Made by a program: the position numbers and the translations under genes. The notes under the pieces were generated by a model. That model saw nothing but the letters and a program-made list of their open reading frames with translations. It searched no databases and was not told the origin of the DNA. DNA of 64,000 bases, taken from positions 1 to 64,000 of the forward strand of contig CAVUMI010000004.1 in NCBI GenBank assembly GCA_963742585.1, read 5' to 3'. The number at the start of each line of letters is the position of its first letter. The first letter of the stretch is position 1. This document shows, piece by piece, positions 1-8,770 of the stretch. The stretch comes from JACDEA01 sp963742585 (GTDB lineage Bacteria > Actinomycetota > Acidimicrobiia > Acidimicrobiales > JACDEA01).

Positions 1-182
1 AAGTCGTGCAGACCGCGCACGTCGGGCAACACCACCATCGCCCGATCCGACGGCACGTCGGGGTGGGCGTAGTACGCGTCGAACCCCGTCCCGTCAGCCG
101 ACGTGAGACTCAGGTCGCCGTGGTTGCTGGCGCCGCCGCGCACGGGCGGCAGCGGCGGTGATGCGTCATCCCCGTAGCACAT
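1..182 (-). CDS. Dienelactone hydrolase family protein, N-terminal fragment
   Basis: The ATG on the minus strand at 182 opens a protein beginning MCYGDDASPPLPP and running to the left edge of the window, about 60 residues. The MCY-DD-PP start followed by a short linker and the phrase MVVLPDVRGLHD is typical of cytoplasmic dienelactone hydrolase (alpha/beta hydrolase) proteins of actinobacteria. The catalytic Cys/Asp/His region lies outside the window, so substrate cannot be judged. The gene lies just downstream of and parallel to the nitronate monooxygenase gene, 19 bp away, and may share its transcript. Confidence 0.72.
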   Translation of the reverse strand, partial: MCYGDDASPPLPPVRGGASNHGDLSLTSADGTGFDAYYAHPDVPSDRAMVVLPDVRGLHD

Positions 183-200
183 GGCCCGGGAAGGTAGCTG

Positions 201-1337
201 TTAGACGTCGACCGTCGCTTTGTGCATGCGCTCGGTCGTGTCGATGTACTCCTCGACCATCTCGAAGATGACGTCGCGACAGCTCTTGACCTCGTTCATG
301 CGACTGACGATCTGGCCGACGGGCATACCGGCCATCTCCTTGTTGCCCGATCGGGCGATGCGCCGCATGGCCTTTGAGTTGAGGATGAACTGCAGCGGCA
401 TCGGCAGCGTGCCCGGCGACTCCGGTGCCTCCCACGCTTCGGTCCACGCGGTGCGCAACATGCGGGCGGGCTTGCCGGTCATCGCACACGACCGCACGGT
501 GTCGGTCGAGGTGGCGGCGAGCAGCTTCTCCTGGATGACGGGGCCCGAGTCGGACTCAGCCGTGGTGAGCCAGATCGACCCCGTCCACACGCCTTCGGCG
601 CCCAGGGCCATGGCCGCGGCCATCTGCCGGCCGGTACCGATGCCACCGGCCGCGAGCACCGGCACGGGTGCGACGGCGTCGACGACATCGGGCACCAACA
701 CCATGCTCGAGACCTCGCCGGTGTGGCCGCCGGCCTCATAACCCGACGCAACGATGATGTCGACGCCTTGCTGCACGTCGCGGACGGCCTGCTGCACGCG
801 CCCGATGAGTGCGGCGACCTTGACGCCCTGGCTGTGGGCCCGCTCGATGGCCTCGGGCGGCGGCGGGCCCAGCGCGCTGGCCAGCAGCTTGATCGGATGG
901 GCGAGCGCGATATCGATCAGCGGCGAGCCGGTCGCTTCGGTCCAGCCCAGCACGCCCTGGCTCAGCGGGTCGCCGCCGCTCTCTTCCTCCTCGGGCAGGG
1001 GCGGGATACCGGCGTCGGCGAGGATCTTGTCGGCGTAGTCCCAGTGCTCCTTGCTGATCATCCCGTAGAGCTGGCTCGAGAGATTCTTGGTGTCGCTCAA
1101 ACCCTGCTCGCGGTCGACGCTCTTCACCGGCATGACAACGTCGACGCCGTAGGGCTTGCCGTCGACATGCTCGTCGATCCAGTTCAGCTCGATCTCGAGC
1201 TGTTCCGGACTGAAGGCCAGGGCGCCCAGCACGCCGAGACCGCCGGCCCGGCTGACCGCCGCGGCGACATCGCGACAGTGGGTGAAGGCGAAGATCGGGA
1301 ACTCGATGCCGAACATCTCGCAGAGCCGGTTCTGCAT
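201..1337 (-). CDS. Nitronate monooxygenase (2-nitropropane dioxygenase family)
   Basis: A 378-residue FMN-dependent TIM-barrel enzyme of the nitronate monooxygenase/NPD family, which oxidises alkyl nitronates or related compounds. The N-terminus (FGIEFPIFAFTHCRDVAAAV) is the usual first beta strand and helix. The flavin/catalytic motif GYEAGGHTG is present near residue 200 with the expected His, followed by VPVLAAGGIGTG and ALGAEGVWTG phosphate-binding loops. Length is normal and the frame is intact. The ATG at 1337 is preceded by a GAGGTGG ribosome-binding site. An inverted repeat of KstR type lies immediately upstream, suggesting control by a TetR regulator of lipid or steroid catabolism. 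The true substrate is unknown; many actinobacterial members are found in catabolic loci without a proven role. Confidence 0.88.
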   Translation of the reverse strand: MQNRLCEMFGIEFPIFAFTHCRDVAAAVSRAGGLGVLGALAFSPEQLEIELNWIDEHVDGKPYGVDVVMPVKSVDREQGLSDTKNLSSQLYGMISKEHWDYADKILADAGIPPLPEEEESGGDPLSQGVLGWTEATGSPLIDIALAHPIKLLASALGPPPPEAIERAHSQGVKVAALIGRVQQAVRDVQQGVDIIVASGYEAGGHTGEVSSMVLVPDVVDAVAPVPVLAAGGIGTGRQMAAAMALGAEGVWTGSIWLTTAESDSGPVIQEKLLAATSTDTVRSCAMTGKPARMLRTAWTEAWEAPESPGTLPMPLQFILNSKAMRRIARSGNKEMAGMPVGQIVSRMNEVKSCRDVIFEMVEEYIDTTERMHKATVDV

Positions 1338-1351
1338 GGGGCCACCTCGTA

Positions 1352-1369
1352 TCTAGAACGTGTTCTAGA
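1352..1369. promoter_or_regulatory. KstR-like operator upstream of nitronate monooxygenase
   Basis: TCTAGAAC-GT-GTTCTAGA is a perfect 8-bp inverted repeat with a 2-bp centre, 14 bp before the start codon of the minus-strand gene. It fits the TnnAACnnGTTnnA pattern known for KstR-type TetR regulators. Two further matches in the window (2161 and 56727) also sit in promoters of LLM or thiolase genes. Confidence 0.68.
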
Positions 1370-1371
1370 CG

Positions 1372-2058
1372 CTACCCCTTCTCGAAGACGATCAGGAATT
1401 CGAGGAGGCCGTTGTCCTCGGTCTGCGCCGGACCGCCGCTCGGATCGCTGATGTTGTAGTCGGAGAACTTGATCGGCGTGCTGCCGTTGACCTCGATGGT
1501 TCCGCCGACCCGCTGCGACTTGACGTCGAAGGAAACCGTCTTCGTGACGCCGTGCAGCGTCAGCTCCCCGGTCGCCTTCTCGGTGACCTGGGCACCGGCG
1601 TCGGGGACAGCAGGCAGCTCGACCGGCTGGGTGAGCTTGAACGTCGCGGTCGGGAACCTGGACGTTTCCATGATCCGGCCGCGGAACTGACCGTCGCGCT
1701 GCGACCGGTCGCTGCTGATCGAGGCCATGTCTACCGAGATGTCGACCGCGGAGATCTTCGTCCCGCTGATGGCCATCGTGCCGGTGACTTCGCTCGTGCG
1801 CCCGTAGGCCTCGTTCTTGGCGCCGGCCAGCGTCTCTTGCACGCGGTAGCCGACAACCGACTTCGACGTCGCCTTCCAGCTCCCGCTGATGTCGCCGGAG
1901 TCGCCGGTGTCCGATCCACCGCCGACCGCAGTGGTCGTCGTGCTCAGGGTCAATTTGTCCGGTGCTTCGTCGATGGCCGCGTAGATGAAGGCACCGCCCA
2001 CGCCCAGGACGATGAGGCCGATCACGCTTGCGATGACGATCTTGATTCCTCTGCTCAT
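1372..2058 (-). CDS. YceI family protein, membrane-anchored
   Basis: A 228-residue protein with an N-terminal transmembrane anchor (residues about 5-27, IVIASVIGLIVLGVGGAF), a Ser/Thr/Gly-rich linker (about 38-55), then a YceI lipocalin-like beta barrel (about 58-225). Family signatures are visible: SGSWKA and VGYRVQE at the start, FRGRIMETSRFPTATF in the middle, and GELTLHGVTKTVSF near the end. YceI proteins bind isoprenoids or other lipids outside the cytoplasmic membrane. It lies upstream of and parallel to the nitronate monooxygenase, but the operator between them implies a separate promoter for the latter. The next gene upstream (2189) is divergent. Confidence 0.85.
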   Translation of the reverse strand: MSRGIKIVIASVIGLIVLGVGGAFIYAAIDEAPDKLTLSTTTTAVGGGSDTGDSGDISGSWKATSKSVVGYRVQETLAGAKNEAYGRTSEVTGTMAISGTKISAVDISVDMASISSDRSQRDGQFRGRIMETSRFPTATFKLTQPVELPAVPDAGAQVTEKATGELTLHGVTKTVSFDVKSQRVGGTIEVNGSTPIKFSDYNISDPSGGPAQTEDNGLLEFLIVFEKG

Positions 2059-2160
2059 AAGTCGGGCATTCTTCCCCGCTCGGCTGGGAGATAACGGTCA
2101 GCCCGCTGTGAAACGGCTGTGAGTCGGGCTGGCCGATCGGGGGCCGGCCCGCTACATTTC

Positions 2161-2174
2161 TATAACCGGTTTCA
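2161..2174. promoter_or_regulatory. KstR-like operator upstream of LLM oxidoreductase
   Basis: TATAACCGGTTTCA matches TnnAACnnGTTnnA exactly and has the core palindrome AACCGGTT. It lies 15 bp before the start codon of the LLM gene, between divergent genes, where a repressor would block transcription. Confidence 0.62.
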
Positions 2175-2188
2175 CTTTTGGAGGCGAT

Positions 2189-3307
2189 GTGGAGTTCGGC
2201 CTTTTTCTTCAGGGTTACGTGCCCGGACCTGGGGCGCACGACCCTGACGCGGAGCACGACGCGCTGCTGAAAGAGGCCGCCCTGGTGGAGTTGGCCGACA
2301 AGACGGGCTGGAAGTACGCCTGGTTCTCCGAGCACCACGCCCTTACCGAGTACAGCCACATCTCGTCGAGCGAAGTGATGATGGGCTACATCTTCCGGGG
2401 CACCGAGCGCATCCATCTCGGTTCGGGGATCTTCAATCTGAGCCCGCGTGTGAACCATCCGGTGCGCAACGCCGAGCGGGTCACGATGCTCGACCAGCTG
2501 TCGTCGGGCCGCTTCGAACTGGGCACTGGTCGAGGCGCCGGCTCCCACGAAGTCGCCACGTTCAACATCCACGACACCTCGTCAACCAAGAGCGAGTGGG
2601 ACGAGGTGATCTGGGAGCTCCGCAAGATGTGGGAGACCGAGGATTACACGTTCCAGGGCAAGCACTTCCAGCTCGACAAGCCCCACAACATCCTCCCCAA
2701 GCCCTACAAGGGGATGCACCCGCCGATCTGGGTCGCCTGCGGCAACCCGCCGACCTTCGAGAAGGCCGGGAAGATGGGCATCGGCGCATTGGGCTTCAAC
2801 TTCTCGCCGATCCACGACATGAAGCCGATGATCGACTCGTACAAGAACGGCATCGCCAACTGCACCGAACCCGTGGGGCGCTACATCAACGACAACATCA
2901 TGTTGACCAACGCGGTGCTCTGTTTCGAGGACGGCAACAAAGCCCGTGACCTCGCGGCCAAGCCCGATCGCGGCTACCTCTACACGCTGGTCTGTCTCTA
3001 CCACGACACGTTCCCCAAGCCCGATTGGGCGCCGGTGTGGCCCGAGCCGCCGCTGCAGCTCGACCGCGAAGGCGTGGAGCGGGTCATCAACATGGGCGGC
3101 CTGCTCTGCGGCACGCCCGACGAAGTGTGCGAACAGCTCAAGGCCTACGAGCAGACCGGCGTCGACCAGGTGTCGTTCGGCTTCCCCAGCCACCTCTCAC
3201 ACGACGACGCCATGGAGTGCATCGAACTCTTCGGCACCAAGGTCATCCCCGAGTTCGACAAGGACCCTGTCCACTCCACCACGCGTTACCGCGACAGCGC
3301 GTTCTAG
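2189..3307 (+). CDS. LLM class flavin-dependent oxidoreductase
   Basis: A 372-residue bacterial luciferase-like (TIM-barrel, F420 or FMN-dependent) monooxygenase. It starts at GTG with a GGAGG site 5 bp upstream. Family features: an N-terminal strand EFGLFLQGY, the WFSEHHALTEY segment, RIHLGSGIFNLSPRVNHPVRNAERVTMLDQ (read here in two parts) in the middle and SSGRFELGTGRGAG at the phosphate-binding loop; PPIWVACGNPPTFEKAGKMGIG is the usual second half. The frame is intact. The KstR-like operator upstream suggests that it belongs to an inducible lipid or steroid catabolic regulon. Substrate unknown. Confidence 0.87.
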   Translation: MEFGLFLQGYVPGPGAHDPDAEHDALLKEAALVELADKTGWKYAWFSEHHALTEYSHISSSEVMMGYIFRGTERIHLGSGIFNLSPRVNHPVRNAERVTMLDQLSSGRFELGTGRGAGSHEVATFNIHDTSSTKSEWDEVIWELRKMWETEDYTFQGKHFQLDKPHNILPKPYKGMHPPIWVACGNPPTFEKAGKMGIGALGFNFSPIHDMKPMIDSYKNGIANCTEPVGRYINDNIMLTNAVLCFEDGNKARDLAAKPDRGYLYTLVCLYHDTFPKPDWAPVWPEPPLQLDREGVERVINMGGLLCGTPDEVCEQLKAYEQTGVDQVSFGFPSHLSHDDAMECIELFGTKVIPEFDKDPVHSTTRYRDSAF

Positions 3308-3373
3308 CCGCTGTCAGCGGCTGTCGGCGATCGGCGCGAGCATAAGGACCCACGCGATTTAGGAGGTCTCGCC

Positions 3374-3835
3374 ATGGCTGTGCAGCCGATCCCCGAGGGC
3401 TACCCGAGAGTCACCCCGTACCTGAACGTCGCCGGCGCCGCCGACGCCATCGACTTCTACTGCAAGATCCTCGGCGCCAGCGAGCGCATGCGGATGGACG
3501 GTCCCGATGGCAAGATCGGCCACGCCGAGCTCGACCTCGGCGGCTCGGTGATCATGCTGGCCGACGAGAGCACCGAGGTCGGTAACAAGAGCCCCGGCAC
3601 CCTCGGTGGCACACCGGTGTCGCTCATGGTCTACGTCGAGGACGTCGACTCCACCTACAGCGCCGCTCTCGCGGCCGGTGCCTCCGAGATCCAGGCCGTA
3701 GATGACAAGTTTTACGGGGACCGCTCCGGGATGTTCAAGGACCCGTGGGGCCACGAGTGGACCGTCGCCACCCACGTCGAGGACGTTTCCGAAGAGGAGA
3801 TGGGGCGCCGCATGGCCGACATGCAACAGGGCTAA
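3374..3835 (+). CDS. VOC family (PhnB-like) protein
   Basis: A 153-residue single-unit vicinal-oxygen-chelate protein. The opening VTPYLNVAGAADAIDFYCKILGA and the closing SGMFKDPWGHEWTVATHVED segments are those of the PhnB-like/glyoxalase-like subgroup, in which two beta-alpha-beta-beta-beta modules form the metal or ligand site. It starts at ATG with an AGGAGG site 8 bp before, 66 bp after the LLM gene, and may be co-transcribed with it. Substrate cannot be inferred. Confidence 0.82.
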   Translation: MAVQPIPEGYPRVTPYLNVAGAADAIDFYCKILGASERMRMDGPDGKIGHAELDLGGSVIMLADESTEVGNKSPGTLGGTPVSLMVYVEDVDSTYSAALAAGASEIQAVDDKFYGDRSGMFKDPWGHEWTVATHVEDVSEEEMGRRMADMQQG

Positions 3836-4018
3836 CGCGGGCGGCGGGCGCGCGGGATCCCTAGGAGACCAGTAGCTGGCGCGGCCTCGACGGTGGTGGC
3901 CAGAGAAAGCGCGGCGTCGATGATCTTGCCGGGCTCGGACCGTCCGCAGGCCATCGCAGCTCCGCGGCACCTCGAGGTTCTCAACCGCATCGGCGAGCGC
4001 CTGATCGATGGAGTTCAC
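3832..4018 (-). CDS. Possible small gene, frameshifted, function unknown
   Basis: A minus-strand GTG at 4018 is preceded by a strong TGGAGG ribosome-binding site and an AT-rich promoter-like island. The first frame reads VNSIDQALADAVENLEVPR. A one-base shift near 3950 then reads MACGRSEPGKIIDAALS and ends at a stop overlapping the convergent VOC gene, giving about 60 residues. Without the shift the frame would run antisense through the VOC gene, which is implausible. No family recognised. The 330 bp between 3836 and 4165 hold nothing else convincing. Confidence 0.3.
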
Positions 4019-4043
4019 ATCGGACCTCCAAATAAAGCGATTT

Positions 4044-4059
4044 CCAAAAAATTTCTTGG
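4044..4059. promoter_or_regulatory. AT-rich near-palindrome, possible operator
   Basis: CCAAAAAATTTCTTGG is self-complementary at 14 of 16 positions and sits in a conspicuously AT-rich stretch (about 4028-4060) within otherwise GC-rich DNA, just upstream of the possible small gene at 4018 on the minus strand. Confidence 0.35.
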
Positions 4060-4165
4060 TCCGCCTTACAGAAACGCCGGCTGTGGTGTCCTTAAGCCGT
4101 GGGTCGCCGTTGGGTCGACGCCCGATCTGGTCGGGGCGCGTGTCGAGCTGCGTCGATCACATCCC

Positions 4166-5330
4166 TTACGCCGGTGCCGTGAACGGGACGTTGACGTAGC
4201 CGGCGACGTTGGACATCGTCACCCGGCGCAGGCCGGACTCGTCGACGGCGAAACGGGGCCAGCGGCGGCGGATCTCTTCGAAGGCGACTCGCGTCTCGAG
4301 GCGGGCGAGGTGGGCGCCGATGCACACGTGCGCGCCGTGACCGAATCCCAGGGCGACGTGATGCTCGCGTGTGATGTCGAAATCATCGGGTCGGTCGTAG
4401 GCCCGCTCGTCACGCGTGGCCGATCCGGTGAGTAGCAGCACGGGTGACTCGGCCGGGATCGTGCCGCCGTCGAATGCGGCGTCGGCCAGTGTGTACCGAC
4501 CCTGGTATTGCGCGGGTGGGACGTAGCGGAGGATCTCCTCCACCGCGTTCGGTATCGCCGCCTCATCATCGAGCACACGCTGCCACTGATCGGGGTGGCG
4601 GGCGAACAGGACGACGCCGCTACCGATGAGTTTGGTGACCGTCTCGCTCCCAGCGGCAGCGAGGAGGACTGAGAAGCTCGCCACTTCGACATCCGTGAGC
4701 TCCGCGTCGATCAGCGCGCTCATCATGTCGTCGGCCATGTTCGACCGCTTAGCCACCGCCAGCTCGTAGAAATACGTCCCCAGTGCCATCGCCGCCTTGA
4801 ATGCTTCGCCGCGGCGGGCGAAACTCACCGGGCTCGCGGTGCAGCATCTCGTCGGTCCAGTGCCGGATTTGCTGACGCCCTTCCTCAGGGACACCAAGGA
4901 CGGCGCTGATGACCTCGACCGGGAACGGCGCGGCGAAGTCGGCGACGATGTCGAACTCGGAGCGACTGTCGAGCTGGTCGAGATATCGCCGCTCGGCCTC
5001 GACCACGAGCGGCTCGAACCCAGCAATCGCACGAGGCGTGAAGGCCCGGCTCACGAGCGCGCGCAAGCGGTCGTGCTCGGGCGGGTCCATGACGATGATG
5101 CTGTTGGCCTCGGACGGACCAGGCGTCACCAGGTCGTCGAGCGACACACCGTGGGTGCTGCTGAACGTTTTCCAATCGCGTTGCGCGTGAAGAACATCGT
5201 CGTAACGCGACAGCGCCCAGAAGCCGTACTTCTCGCTGTGGTACACGGGCGCGTCCCGGCGCAGCGCGCGGTAGATCTCGATAGGGTCCGCGAAGTACTC
5301 GGGCGAGAACGGATCGAATTCGACGGTCAT
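4166..5330 (-). CDS. Cytochrome P450 (one frameshift)
   Basis: A soluble bacterial P450 of about 388 residues read across two frames that join near 4815. The first frame carries the N-terminal half (EFDPFSPEYFADPIEIYRAL, then MDPPEHDRLRALVSRAFTPR, the helix C region). The second carries the I-helix AAAGSETVTK, the ExxR motif EEILR and the heme loop FGHGAHVCIGAHLARLE with the axial Cys. All catalytic elements are present, so the break looks like an indel and not decay. The ATG overlaps the stop of the upstream LLM gene (ATGA), indicating translational coupling. Electron-transfer partners are not nearby. Substrate unknown; hydroxylation of a terpenoid, steroid or fatty acid would fit the context. 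Confidence 0.85.
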
Positions 5331-6196
5331 CCCACTAAGTCCCCCGCGGCTCGTTTGATGAATTCGACGTGCTCCTCGGGCGTGCGCCCGCCGCCCAGTC
5401 CGGAGATGGCTACACGCGTCGCGCCCACCGACTCCCACCGCGCCAGCTGGCGGCGCAGCGCGGCACCGATGTCGTCTCGGTCCCGCGGTTGGACGATGCC
5501 TTGGAGCGGCACCGCGTCCGCCGGGCGCCCAGCGTCGACGGACCCGGCGCGGACCACCTCCAGCGCTTCCTCCAAGCCGTGCCCCGGCAGCATGTTGCAC
5601 ACCCAGCCATCGGACATCCGGCCGATGCGCCGCAGCACCCGCGGTGCGAAGCCACCACCCATCCAGATCGGGATCGGCTGCTGCACCGGGCGGGGAAGGA
5701 TCCCGGCCCGGTCGATCGTATGGAACCGACCCTTGAACGTCACCGCGTCCTCCGTCCACAGGAGCCGCAGGACCTCGACCTGTTCCTCGTAGAGATCGGC
5801 GCGGGTGTGGAAGTCGACGCCGAGCGCTTCGTATTCGACCGCGTTCCAGCCGATGCCCACGCCGAGCTTGAACCGACCGCGGGTGAGCACGTCGATCTCC
5901 GCCGCCTGCTTGGCAACGAGCGCGGTCTGCCGCTGCGGAAGCACGAGCACCGCGGTCATGAGTTCCATCTGCGTAAGGGCGGCGAGGTAGCCGAACAGCA
6001 CGAAGATCTCGTGGAACTGCGAGTGCAGGTCGTACGGACCCGCCCAATTCGAGCGGGATGAAGTATCCCCACCCAGCACGTGGTCGTAGGCGATGAGAAA
6101 GGTCAACCCGCCTTCCTCGGCGGCTTGGGCGAACCGCGCCAGCACGTCCGGATCCGGGCCGATCTCGGTCTGCGGTAGCACGACGCCGAGCTCCAT
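5327..6196 (-). CDS. LLM class F420-dependent oxidoreductase
   Basis: A 289-residue luciferase-like oxidoreductase with an intact frame. It has the N-terminal MELGVVLPQTEIGPDP, AYDHVLGGD (probable substrate-side loop), LVLPQRQTALVAKQAAEIDV, and the cofactor-phosphate loop RFKLGVGIGWNAVEYEALG, followed by PIPIWMGGGFAPRVLRRIGR. This arrangement is typical of TIGR03619-like F420 enzymes of actinobacteria. It overlaps the P450 by four bases and forms a two-gene operon with it, divergent from the thiolase operon at 6241. Confidence 0.85.
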   Translation of the reverse strand: MELGVVLPQTEIGPDPDVLARFAQAAEEGGLTFLIAYDHVLGGDTSSRSNWAGPYDLHSQFHEIFVLFGYLAALTQMELMTAVLVLPQRQTALVAKQAAEIDVLTRGRFKLGVGIGWNAVEYEALGVDFHTRADLYEEQVEVLRLLWTEDAVTFKGRFHTIDRAGILPRPVQQPIPIWMGGGFAPRVLRRIGRMSDGWVCNMLPGHGLEEALEVVRAGSVDAGRPADAVPLQGIVQPRDRDDIGAALRRQLARWESVGATRVAISGLGGGRTPEEHVEFIKRAAGDLVG

Positions 6197-6240
6197 GGAT
6201 GAAAACTAGCGATTCGCGGCGCTGCTTAGACTCGCCCGCT

Positions 6241-7599
6241 ATGCGAGGCATCGTCGGCGCCGCCGGCTACATACCGCGGGGGCGGCTGGACCTCGCAGAC
6301 GTGGCGCCCGTGGCCGGCACCGGCGGGGGCAAGGGGACCCGCAGCGTTGCTTCCTACGACGAGGACACCACCACGATGGGCGTCGAGGCGGCCCGCCTAG
6401 CGCTGCGGTCGGCGCCGGCGGCCGGCGTCGACGCGCTGTGGTTCTCGACGGCGACGCCCGCGTACGTCGACAAGACCAACGCAACGGCAATCCACGCCGC
6501 GCTCCGCCTCGATGACAGCGTTCCCGCGCTGGACTTCGGCGGCGCGCCGCGCTCGGCGGCCGGCGCTCTCGGCGTCGCGCTGCGCGGCACGGGCACCACG
6601 CTCCTCGTCGCCGCCGACGTGCGGACCGGACTACCCGGCAGTGGCGACGAGGCCGCCGGTGGCGATGGCGGCGCGGCACTCCTGGTGGGCGACGACGGGG
6701 TCATCGCTGAGTACCTCGGCGGCGCATCGATGACCGAGGAGTTCCTCGACCGCTGGCGGACGCCGGGCGACATCCGCTCCAAGGTGTGGGAGGAGCGCTT
6801 CGGCGAGACCAAATACCTCGCGCTCGGCGACCGCGCCTGGCGCGAGGCGCTCAAAGCGGTTGCGCTCGAAGCCGACGCGATCGATCGGGTGATCGTCACC
6901 GGTCTGCACGCTCGCGCCGCCCGGTCACTCGGTGGCCGACTCGCCCGGCCGGTGGTCGAGGACCTGGGGGTGGGCAACACCGGTACGGCGCACCCGGCGC
7001 TCATGGTGAGCGCGGCGTTGGAGAGTGCCAGCGCGGGCGACGTCATCGCGCTGGTGGTTCTGGCTGACGGCGCCGACGTGTTCATCTTCCGGGTCACCGA
7101 TGCCATCGCCGGGTGGCGGTCCCCGCGTCCGATCGCCATGCAGCTGGGGTCCGGTGCGCCGGTGAGTTACGGCAAGTTCCTGGCGTGGCGCGGCGTGCTC
7201 TCTGTGGAGCCGCCCCGACGCCCCGAGCCGCCGCGAGTGTCGGGGTCAGCCGCGGGCCGGAGTGAGGACTGGAAGTTCGGCTTCGTCGGCCGCCGCGACC
7301 CGGACAGCGGCGACCCGCAGTTGCCACCCCGGCCATCGGGCGGTGAGTCGGTCCCGATGGCCGACGTCGCCGGCATGATTGTGACCTTCACCGTCGACCG
7401 GCTGGCCTACTCCCCCAGCCCGCCGATCGTGTTCGCGGTCGTCGACTTCGACGGCGGCGGGCGGTTTCCCGTCGAGTTGACCGATGTGAGTCCCGACGAG
7501 GTGGCCATCGGCGGCCGGATCGAGATGACGTTCCGCCGGCTGGCGACGACCGACGGAATCCACAACTACTTCTGGAAGGGCAGGCCACATGCCGAGTAA
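6241..7599 (+). CDS. HMG-CoA-synthase/KAS III-like protein fused to DUF35 OB-fold
   Basis: About 452 residues in two parts. Residues about 1-330 resemble the thiolase-fold HMG-CoA synthase/FabH-like family (MRGIVGAAGYIPRGRLDL start, VDALWFSTATPAYVDKTNA, then VEDLGVGNTGTAHPALM near the end). Residues about 330-452 are a DUF35-type Zn-ribbon/OB-fold region ending MTFRRLATTDGIHNYFWKG. Such OB-fold partners channel acyl-CoA substrates to thiolase-fold enzymes. The usual catalytic Cys is not evident (the loop reads LDFGGAPRSAAGAL), so it may be non-condensing. The ATG at 6241 was chosen because homology starts there. Its end overlaps the next thiolase gene by 11 bp. Possibly the two act as a complex on an acyl-CoA intermediate. 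Confidence 0.75.
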   Translation: MRGIVGAAGYIPRGRLDLADVAPVAGTGGGKGTRSVASYDEDTTTMGVEAARLALRSAPAAGVDALWFSTATPAYVDKTNATAIHAALRLDDSVPALDFGGAPRSAAGALGVALRGTGTTLLVAADVRTGLPGSGDEAAGGDGGAALLVGDDGVIAEYLGGASMTEEFLDRWRTPGDIRSKVWEERFGETKYLALGDRAWREALKAVALEADAIDRVIVTGLHARAARSLGGRLARPVVEDLGVGNTGTAHPALMVSAALESASAGDVIALVVLADGADVFIFRVTDAIAGWRSPRPIAMQLGSGAPVSYGKFLAWRGVLSVEPPRRPEPPRVSGSAAGRSEDWKFGFVGRRDPDSGDPQLPPRPSGGESVPMADVAGMIVTFTVDRLAYSPSPPIVFAVVDFDGGGRFPVELTDVSPDEVAIGGRIEMTFRRLATTDGIHNYFWKGRPHAE

Positions 7600-8770
7600 C
7601 GGCGTCAAAGATCGCGTCGCGATCATCGGGATGGGCTGCACCAAGTTTGGCGAGCACTGGGATCTGAGCGCCGACGACCTGATGGTGGCGGCCGCCAACG
7701 ACACCTTTGCCAGCGCGGGTATCGACAAGAGCGTGGTCGATGCGTTCTGGCTCGGGACCGCGCAGACCGGCATGAGCGGCATCACGCTCGCTCGCCCGCT
7801 CGAACTCGAGGGCAAGCCGGTGACCCGCGTAGAGAACTTCTGCGCGAGCGGCTCCGAGGCGCTGCGCCAAGCGGCCTACGCGGTCGCGTCAGGGGCGTAT
7901 GACGTCGCTATGGCCGTCGGCGTCGAGAAGGTGAAGGACAGCGGCTATCAAGGGCTCAACGCCAACAACCCGCCCAACGACGGGACGGGCCGCACGCTGA
8001 CCGCGGCGGCCATGTTCAGCATGGTGGCACCGGCCTACGGCAAGAAGTACGGCGTCAGCGACGGCGAGATGCGCGACGCCATGGCCCACATCGCGTCGAA
8101 GAACCACTTCAACGGCGCGCGCAATCCTCGGGCCCAGTTCCGGCGCGAAGTGAGCACCGAGACGATCTGCAACGCGCCACCGGTGGCCGGCACTCTCGGC
8201 GTGTTCGACTGCGCGGGCGTGGCCGACGGCGCGGCGGCCGCCATCGTCGTGCGGGCGGAGGACGCGGCCCGGTACACCGACAACCCGCTGTACATCAAGG
8301 CGCTGTCCTTCGTCGCCGGCAACGGCAACGGCTTGGCCGACCCGACCTATGACTACACGACGTTCCCCGAGGTCGTGCAGGCCGCCACGGACGCATACGC
8401 GCAAGCCGGCATCACCGATCCGCGTTCGCAACTGGCGATGGCCGAGGTTCACGACTGCTTCACGCCGACCGAACTCGTGTTGATGGAGGATCTCGGCTTC
8501 AGCGAGCGGGGCACCGCCTGGAAAGAGGTGCTGGCCGGTGCGTTCGACCTCGCCGGTGACCTCCCGATCAACCCCGATGGTGGACTCAAGAGCTTCGGCC
8601 ACCCGATCGGCGCGTCCGGCCTGCGTATGTTGTTCGAGCCGTGGCTGCAGCTCCGGGGCGAGGCACCCGAGGACCGGCGTATCGGCAACGACCGGCGGCT
8701 GGCGCTGACCCAGAACCTGGGCGGGTATCCCGGCGAGATGGTGGCGTTCGTTTCTATCGTCGGTACGTGA
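7589..8770 (+). CDS. SCPx-type thiolase (acetyl-CoA acetyltransferase family)
   Basis: A 393-residue thiolase of the sterol-carrier-protein-x type. The nucleophile loop VENFCASGSEALRQAAYAV holds the expected Cys near residue 86, and the second active-site loop GGLKSFGHPIGASGLRM holds the conserved His. The third motif ends in QNLGGYPGEMV instead of the Cys-containing CxGGG, as often seen in this subfamily. The frame is intact. The gene overlaps both neighbours (11 bp upstream, GTGA downstream). With the HMGS/DUF35 protein and the CoA transferase it forms a catabolic unit that would activate and cleave an acyl-CoA. Confidence 0.87.
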   Translation: MPSNGVKDRVAIIGMGCTKFGEHWDLSADDLMVAAANDTFASAGIDKSVVDAFWLGTAQTGMSGITLARPLELEGKPVTRVENFCASGSEALRQAAYAVASGAYDVAMAVGVEKVKDSGYQGLNANNPPNDGTGRTLTAAAMFSMVAPAYGKKYGVSDGEMRDAMAHIASKNHFNGARNPRAQFRREVSTETICNAPPVAGTLGVFDCAGVADGAAAAIVVRAEDAARYTDNPLYIKALSFVAGNGNGLADPTYDYTTFPEVVQAATDAYAQAGITDPRSQLAMAEVHDCFTPTELVLMEDLGFSERGTAWKEVLAGAFDLAGDLPINPDGGLKSFGHPIGASGLRMLFEPWLQLRGEAPEDRRIGNDRRLALTQNLGGYPGEMVAFVSIVGT